From Acidobacteriota bacterium (GTDB lineage Bacteria > Acidobacteriota > Blastocatellia > RBC074): a stretch of 14,181 nucleotides of DNA. The stretch lies in NCBI GenBank assembly GCA_022614735.1, contig JAKEHZ010000139.1:1-14181 (forward strand), written 5' to 3'. A program made the translations under genes and the position numbers. This document shows positions 12,644-14,181 of this stretch, in pieces. The notes under the pieces are model-generated. The model was not told where the DNA came from. It saw only the letters and a program-made list of their open reading frames with translations, and did not search any database. How positions within the stretch are numbered: position 1 is the stretch's first letter; the number at the start of each line of letters is the position of its first letter.

Positions 12644-13798
12644 CTATTCTTCGGCGAGTTCGATAGGCCTGAGCGCGTGCAGCCGCGGCCAATACCTCGC
12701 GTGCATCTGTTTCGCCCAACCCCAGAAGCGGCCTTGACGCAGGTCGAGTATTTCTTCATCCCACAGCTTGTGGTGCAAATAGATCGAATCTTTGCCACCC
12801 TCGTCAATCACCAACATCAGCTGGTGATCGTAGCTGGCTTCCGCTTCACGGCCCTCGATCTCAGCGGCGAGGTTCGCCGCGGCGATCTCGCCTTGCAAGA
12901 CAGCCATATGCCCCATCTTCGGCCCCGGGAAATTCACCGAGTCGCCGGCAGCATACATCCGCTCAGCGCCAGTAACACGCATATGGCGATCCACGCGGAT
13001 ATAGTCACTCGAGTCAGTGATACCCATGTATCTTGCTTCTAAGGTGCCCTGAAAGGGCGGAATCAACATCAGCAGGTTATAGTCTATACGTTGTCTGTTG
13101 CCGGCCCATACCTTCATTTGAGTCACGCGATTAACAGGGAAGTCAGGGATAAAATCGATGCCGTGCTCGTTAAGGGCCTTCTGTAACGCGGGAAAGATTG
13201 CGGCTCCGCCTAACAAATCTCCCGGCTTTTCCGGGCTGATGATCGTGATCTTCACACGATCACGTTCGCCACGTGCCCGCAACAACCGGTCCAGGGCAAA
13301 TGCCGTTTCGTAAACCGGCACGGCGAGCCGCGCGTCCTGACAGTAGCCGATGACGGCATGGCCATGGTGAAAGCCTTTGATCGCCTCACCGAATTTCAAG
13401 GCCGCGCCCACTGTCAGGAGATGATGCGCGTGCTCGAAAAAGCCCGGGACGCGTTCGGCGGCTAGTCTGCGGCCCAGCGCAAAGACGAGGTAGTCATAAT
13501 TGACATGCTTCTCGAACCTGCCACCCGGAATGACCACATAACGCTCATCCGGGTTATAGTGGGAGATCTCCGCCTGGATCAATTCAACCCGTTGCGAACG
13601 CATCGCGTGGATCAGATCGAAGAAGACATCCTCCAATCCGCATCGACCGAAGGCCAGCCGCACCAGTGATGGAAAGAATGTGAATTCACGATGGCGCGAG
13701 ATGAGGCTTATCCTGTTCCCGGGCCCCAATCGCTGCGCCAAACTTTCAGCGGCAATCACACCGGCGAAGCCGCCGCCCAACACGAGCACGTTTGCCAT
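12644..13798 (-). CDS. FAD-dependent NAD(P)/quinone-type oxidoreductase (NDH-2/SQR-like)
   Basis: The 384-residue flavoprotein starts at the ATG at 13798, with GGAGG five bases upstream; an in-frame GTG at 13804 overlaps that site and is less likely. VLVLGGGFAGVIAAESL (4-20) binds the FAD ADP part, YLVFALGRR (103-111) is the middle conserved segment, and MYAAGDSVNFPGPKMGHMAVLQG (281-303) holds the second FAD Asp286. PVYETA (161-166) keeps the conserved Glu164, but the sulfide:quinone reductase cysteine expected just before (SCFGPAYE) is replaced (RLAVPVYE). It is therefore not a classical SQR; Cys53 and Cys152 occur elsewhere. The C-terminal KLWDEEILDLRQGRFWGWAK, rich in Trp, may touch the membrane. 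A role passing electrons to quinones, perhaps with the neighbouring cytochrome, is inference. Confidence 0.88.
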   Translation of the reverse strand: MANVLVLGGGFAGVIAAESLAQRLGPGNRISLISRHREFTFFPSLVRLAFGRCGLEDVFFDLIHAMRSQRVELIQAEISHYNPDERYVVIPGGRFEKHVNYDYLVFALGRRLAAERVPGFFEHAHHLLTVGAALKFGEAIKGFHHGHAVIGYCQDARLAVPVYETAFALDRLLRARGERDRVKITIISPEKPGDLLGGAAIFPALQKALNEHGIDFIPDFPVNRVTQMKVWAGNRQRIDYNLLMLIPPFQGTLEARYMGITDSSDYIRVDRHMRVTGAERMYAAGDSVNFPGPKMGHMAVLQGEIAAANLAAEIEGREAEASYDHQLMLVIDEGGKDSIYLHHKLWDEEILDLRQGRFWGWAKQMHARYWPRLHALRPIELAEE

Positions 13799-13824
13799 AC
13801 ACACCTCCTTCCTTATTGAGGAAT

Positions 13825-13840
13825 CGCAATAACCGTGCCC
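13825..13840 (-). promoter_or_regulatory. Sigma-54 (-24/-12) promoter for the oxidoreductase
   Basis: On the minus strand GGGCACGGTTATTGCG: GGCACG and ATTGC, 10 bases between GG and GC. Expected start near 13814, a short leader of about 16 bases that just contains the Shine-Dalgarno. Confidence 0.78.
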
Positions 13841-14046
13841 GCCGCTTCCCTGGGGAAATAAAGACGGAAATCGCCATTGACTGGTTCAATCGGCTCGAAA
13901 CTGTGTGTTTTTTCCCAGGAGGGTGAGTAACTTTACGCATTTAATCTTCATCGGGAAGATAAAGAGAGAATATGAAACAAACGAAATAAACGAAAAAGCC
14001 GGCATGTTTCAGAGGACGCTAAAAGTAGTTAACAGTTTTTGACTCA

Positions 14047-14181
14047 CCGCAGAGGCGCAGAGAGCGCTGAGGAGGCGCTGAGAAAAAGAATGAATTTGAG
14101 AAAAGAGTGCAGCGAAAAGAGTTGCCGACCGGGCAATCTCTCTGCGCAACCTCTGCGTCGCTCTGCGCCTGCTCTGAAAAA
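14047..14181. repeat. Imperfect inverted-repeat element of GCGCAGAG units (MITE-like), cut by the edge
   Basis: The left arm (14047-14082) is built of GCAGAGGCGCAGAG and GCGCTGAGG units. The right arm (about 14139-14177) carries the inverted forms CTCTGCG, GCTCTGCGCCTGCTCTG. A small hairpin TTGCC-gaccg-GGCAA marks the centre near 14122-14136. Similar 'CTCTGCGTCTCTGCG' repeats are scattered through many bacterial genomes. No open frame. Confidence 0.6.

Larger units (their letters stand above)
13799..14181. other. Upstream region of the oxidoreductase and right-edge repeat
   Basis: No gene is supported in these 383 bases. There is a sigma-54 box at 13825-13840, a symmetric TTCCC-TG-GGGAA at 13846-13857, a GGGTGA motif at 13921-13926, and a repeat element from 14047 to the edge. 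Confidence 0.65.

Noticed and set aside
12620..13983. 13-base direct repeat TATGAAACAAACG on both sides of the oxidoreductase gene (12620-12632, 13971-13983)
   Set aside because: A 13-base repeat is expected about once by chance in a window of this length, and the sequence is simple; no other sign of an insertion.
1..14181. tRNA, rRNA, CRISPR array, intact transposase, phage genes, enhancer-binding protein gene
   Set aside because: Looked for and not seen; the activator of the sigma-54 promoters must be encoded outside the window.

Overview
The window looks like chromosomal DNA of a Gram-negative, probably free-living bacterium. The best guess is Acidobacteriota, perhaps the Blastocatellia. 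That guess rests on gene content seen by eye (an SBBP-type beta-propeller protein with its characteristic N-terminal domain, a pair of Mla-like ABC ATPases, a multiheme cytochrome c) and on roughly even base composition; there is no marker gene here, so it is inference.

Layout, left to right: an SBBP protein running off the left edge (-); a phosphoribosyltransferase (-); a divergent region with a decayed alpha-glucan phosphorylase fragment; an alpha/beta hydrolase (+); a secreted trypsin-like/PDZ protease (-); a small outer-membrane beta-barrel protein (+); the 3' half of an MFS transporter gene (-, pseudogene); universal stress protein 1 (+) preceded by a large inverted repeat; a relic of another USP start; a DUF883-like protein and a small membrane protein (-); two tandem ABC ATPases (-), one lacking catalytic residues; Hsp20 (+) with a strong terminator; universal stress protein 2 (-); a pentaheme cytochrome c (-); an FAD/NAD(P) oxidoreductase (-); and an inverted-repeat element at the right edge. 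No tRNA, rRNA, CRISPR array or intact transposase was seen.

The main result is regulatory. Searching both strands by eye for GGCAY-N5-TTGC (the -24/-12 element of sigma-54 promoters, GG and GC exactly 10 bases apart) gives nine hits. All nine lie in non-coding DNA, point towards a gene, and lie about 30-235 bases upstream of its start. Chance predicts about 0.2 hits in a window this size. Three further transcription units have weaker -24/-12 boxes in the right place. Essentially every transcription unit here therefore appears to depend on RpoN, including genes (Hsp20, USPs, phosphoribosyltransferase, hydrolase) that in other bacteria belong to heat-shock or dormancy regulons. No enhancer-binding activator is encoded in the window. 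A loose GGGTRA motif is confined almost entirely to intergenic DNA and lies 80-130 bases upstream of several of these promoters, so it is a tentative activator site.

Read together, the genes look like an envelope, redox and protein-quality stress or dormancy island: protein protection (Hsp20, periplasmic protease), stress signalling (two USPs), envelope maintenance (ABC ATPases, DUF883 protein, OMP) and electron transfer (pentaheme cytochrome, flavoprotein), switched on together by one sigma-54 activator located elsewhere. Decayed fragments (glucan phosphorylase, MFS transporter, USP) show gene turnover within the island.
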